This document shows positions 14,631-15,385 of a stretch of 15,385 nucleotides of DNA, one piece after another. How positions within the stretch are numbered: the stretch's first letter is position 1; every line of letters begins with the position of its first letter. The stretch is taken from the NCBI GenBank assembly GCA_026988735.1, contig JALSKR010000139.1, forward strand, positions 1 to 15,385, in the 5' to 3' direction. The stretch comes from Sulfurimonas sp. GTDB lineage: Bacteria; Campylobacterota; Campylobacteria; Campylobacterales; Sulfurimonadaceae. Under the pieces are notes generated by a model. The model was given only the letters and a program-made list of their open reading frames with translations. It ran no database searches and had not been told where the DNA came from. Position numbers and translations under genes: made by a program.

Positions 14631-15082
14631 CAGTAATCCTTCATGGCTCTTTGAATATCTCTTTTTTGATCTTTTTCTTTTAAGTCATTTCGTTTGTCAT
14701 GCAATAGTTTTCCTTTTGCTATGGCAATTTGCAGTTTTGCTATATTTCTTTTGTTAAAATAGAGCTGTAAAGGTACTATGGTATAGCCGTCACGTGCTAC
14801 GGCTTTTTGCATCTTTGCCAACTCTTTTTTATGCAAGAGCAGTTTCCTTGCCCCGCGTTCTTCGTGCCCATAGTAGTGGTGTGTCGTCTCAAGTCTGCCG
14901 ATATGCGCATTAAACAAAAAAGCTTCTCCGTTAACAAAACGGATAAAACTGTCTTTTAGATTTACCCGATGCGCACGGATGCCTTTGACTTCACTGCCTG
15001 TTAAAACAAGTCCTGCTTCAAATTTTTCTTCTATAAAATAATCATGATACGCTTTTTTGTTTTTTGCTATTGTTTCACCCAT
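14630..15082 (-). CDS. smpB: SsrA (tmRNA)-binding protein SmpB
   Basis: The 150-aa protein matches SmpB over its length: [20 protein letters not shown] near the N-terminus, TGSEVKGIR (about 28-36), [26 protein letters not shown] (about 79-88) and a basic C-terminal tail rich in [20 protein letters not shown]. It partners tmRNA to rescue stalled ribosomes. The ssrA gene is not in this window. The ATG overlaps the ispE stop by 8 nt. ispE-smpB is an order I recall from H. pylori. The M23 gene follows with one-base overlap. Confidence 0.97.
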   Translation of the reverse strand: MGETIAKNKKAYHDYFIEEKFEAGLVLTGSEVKGIRAHRVNLKDSFIRFVNGEAFLFNAHIGRLETTHHYYGHEERGARKLLLHKKELAKMQKAVARDGYTIVPLQLYFNKRNIAKLQIAIAKGKLLHDKRNDLKEKDQKRDIQRAMKDY

Positions 15083-15385
15083 TGTTCTTCTCTTCTTCTT
15101 TTAGTTTAAAAAAGCTGCTTCCACTTCCGCTGAAGTAGTATCCGTCTTTATAATGTTGTGCCAAATCCGGATACTCCTGCAAGGCAGGTGCAAACAGATC
15201 ATTTGCTTCTTTGGCATTAAGCTCTTGCAAAATTTCTACTGAAAATTTCTTTTTCAACGCATCTGCAGCAAAACCGTCTATCGGTGCATAAAAATTTTGC
15301 CTGTATGCTTGATAGACTTTTGGTGTGCTGATTTGTACCTTCGGCGTATATATCTCCAAGGGCAATACCTCTTCATCGAAAGCTT
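15075..15385 (-). CDS. ispE: 4-diphosphocytidyl-2-C-methyl-D-erythritol kinase IspE, C-terminal part
   Basis: The frame is open to the right edge, so the start lies outside the window; about 102 codons are visible. The segment [15 protein letters not shown], then NDLFAPAL followed by YPDL, and the glycine-rich [11 protein letters not shown] match the C-terminal half of the GHMP kinase IspE, where the SGSGSS loop is typical. IspE phosphorylates CDP-methylerythritol in the non-mevalonate isoprenoid pathway. The stop overlaps the smpB start by 8 nt. The N-terminal kinase motifs cannot be checked here. Confidence 0.88.
   Translation of the reverse strand, partial: AFDEEVLPLEIYTPKVQISTPKVYQAYRQNFYAPIDGFAADALKKKFSVEILQELNAKEANDLFAPALQEYPDLAQHYKDGYYFSGSGSSFFKLKEEEKNNG

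Overview
The window comes from a Campylobacterota (epsilonproteobacterial) chromosome and looks Sulfurimonas-like. The evidence is the character of the 16S 5' segment at the left edge, the AT-rich coding style, TATAAT -10 boxes with poor -35 boxes, and gene orders that I recall from Helicobacter pylori (ispE-smpB; nif3-like, HP0958/flgZ, waaA, rluA-like). Every gene I accept lies on the minus strand, so transcription runs from the right edge towards the left.

Right to left: (1) 15385-9746 is a tight cluster of ispE (3' part only), smpB, an M23 peptidase, a membrane-anchored TPR protein, a Nif3-like protein, the coiled-coil/zinc-ribbon protein FlgZ, waaA and an RluA-type pseudouridine synthase. 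Most neighbours overlap or are a few bases apart. (2) ffh (9684-8329) encodes the SRP GTPase. (3) A 364-bp gap carries a good promoter just after the ffh stop and a 253-bp block closed by a 25-bp inverted repeat and full of nested hairpins. (4) The ribosome operon rpsP-khpA-rimM-trmD-rplS (7964-5780) covers ribosomal proteins, 16S maturation and tRNA m1G37 methylation. (5) A three-gene unit (5633-984) encodes an M20 carboxypeptidase, a RimK-like ATP-grasp ligase and a large M14 carboxypeptidase. (6) An rRNA operon starts near 870, with a leader of about 460 nt before the 16S 5' end at about 406. The 16S gene runs off the left edge.

The most unusual signal is a structured repeat. One copy lies between trmD and rplS (6199-6270). 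Two more copies, fused head to head as an inverted dimer, sit in the 16S leader (416-546), about 10 nt upstream of the mature 16S end. The copies share a GTTAACGTAG-like core, a CACTAGTGCGAT box and two hairpins whose stems differ by compensatory changes. The GTAG tetranucleotide directly beside a hairpin resembles REP/BIME architecture, but the element could equally be a conserved RNA fold. The second signal is the rpsP leader block, which folds on paper as a closed multi-branch RNA. The third is the ligase plus two carboxypeptidases, which may add and remove amino acids on an unknown target. I saw no CRISPR array, tRNA, insertion-sequence transposase or phage gene.
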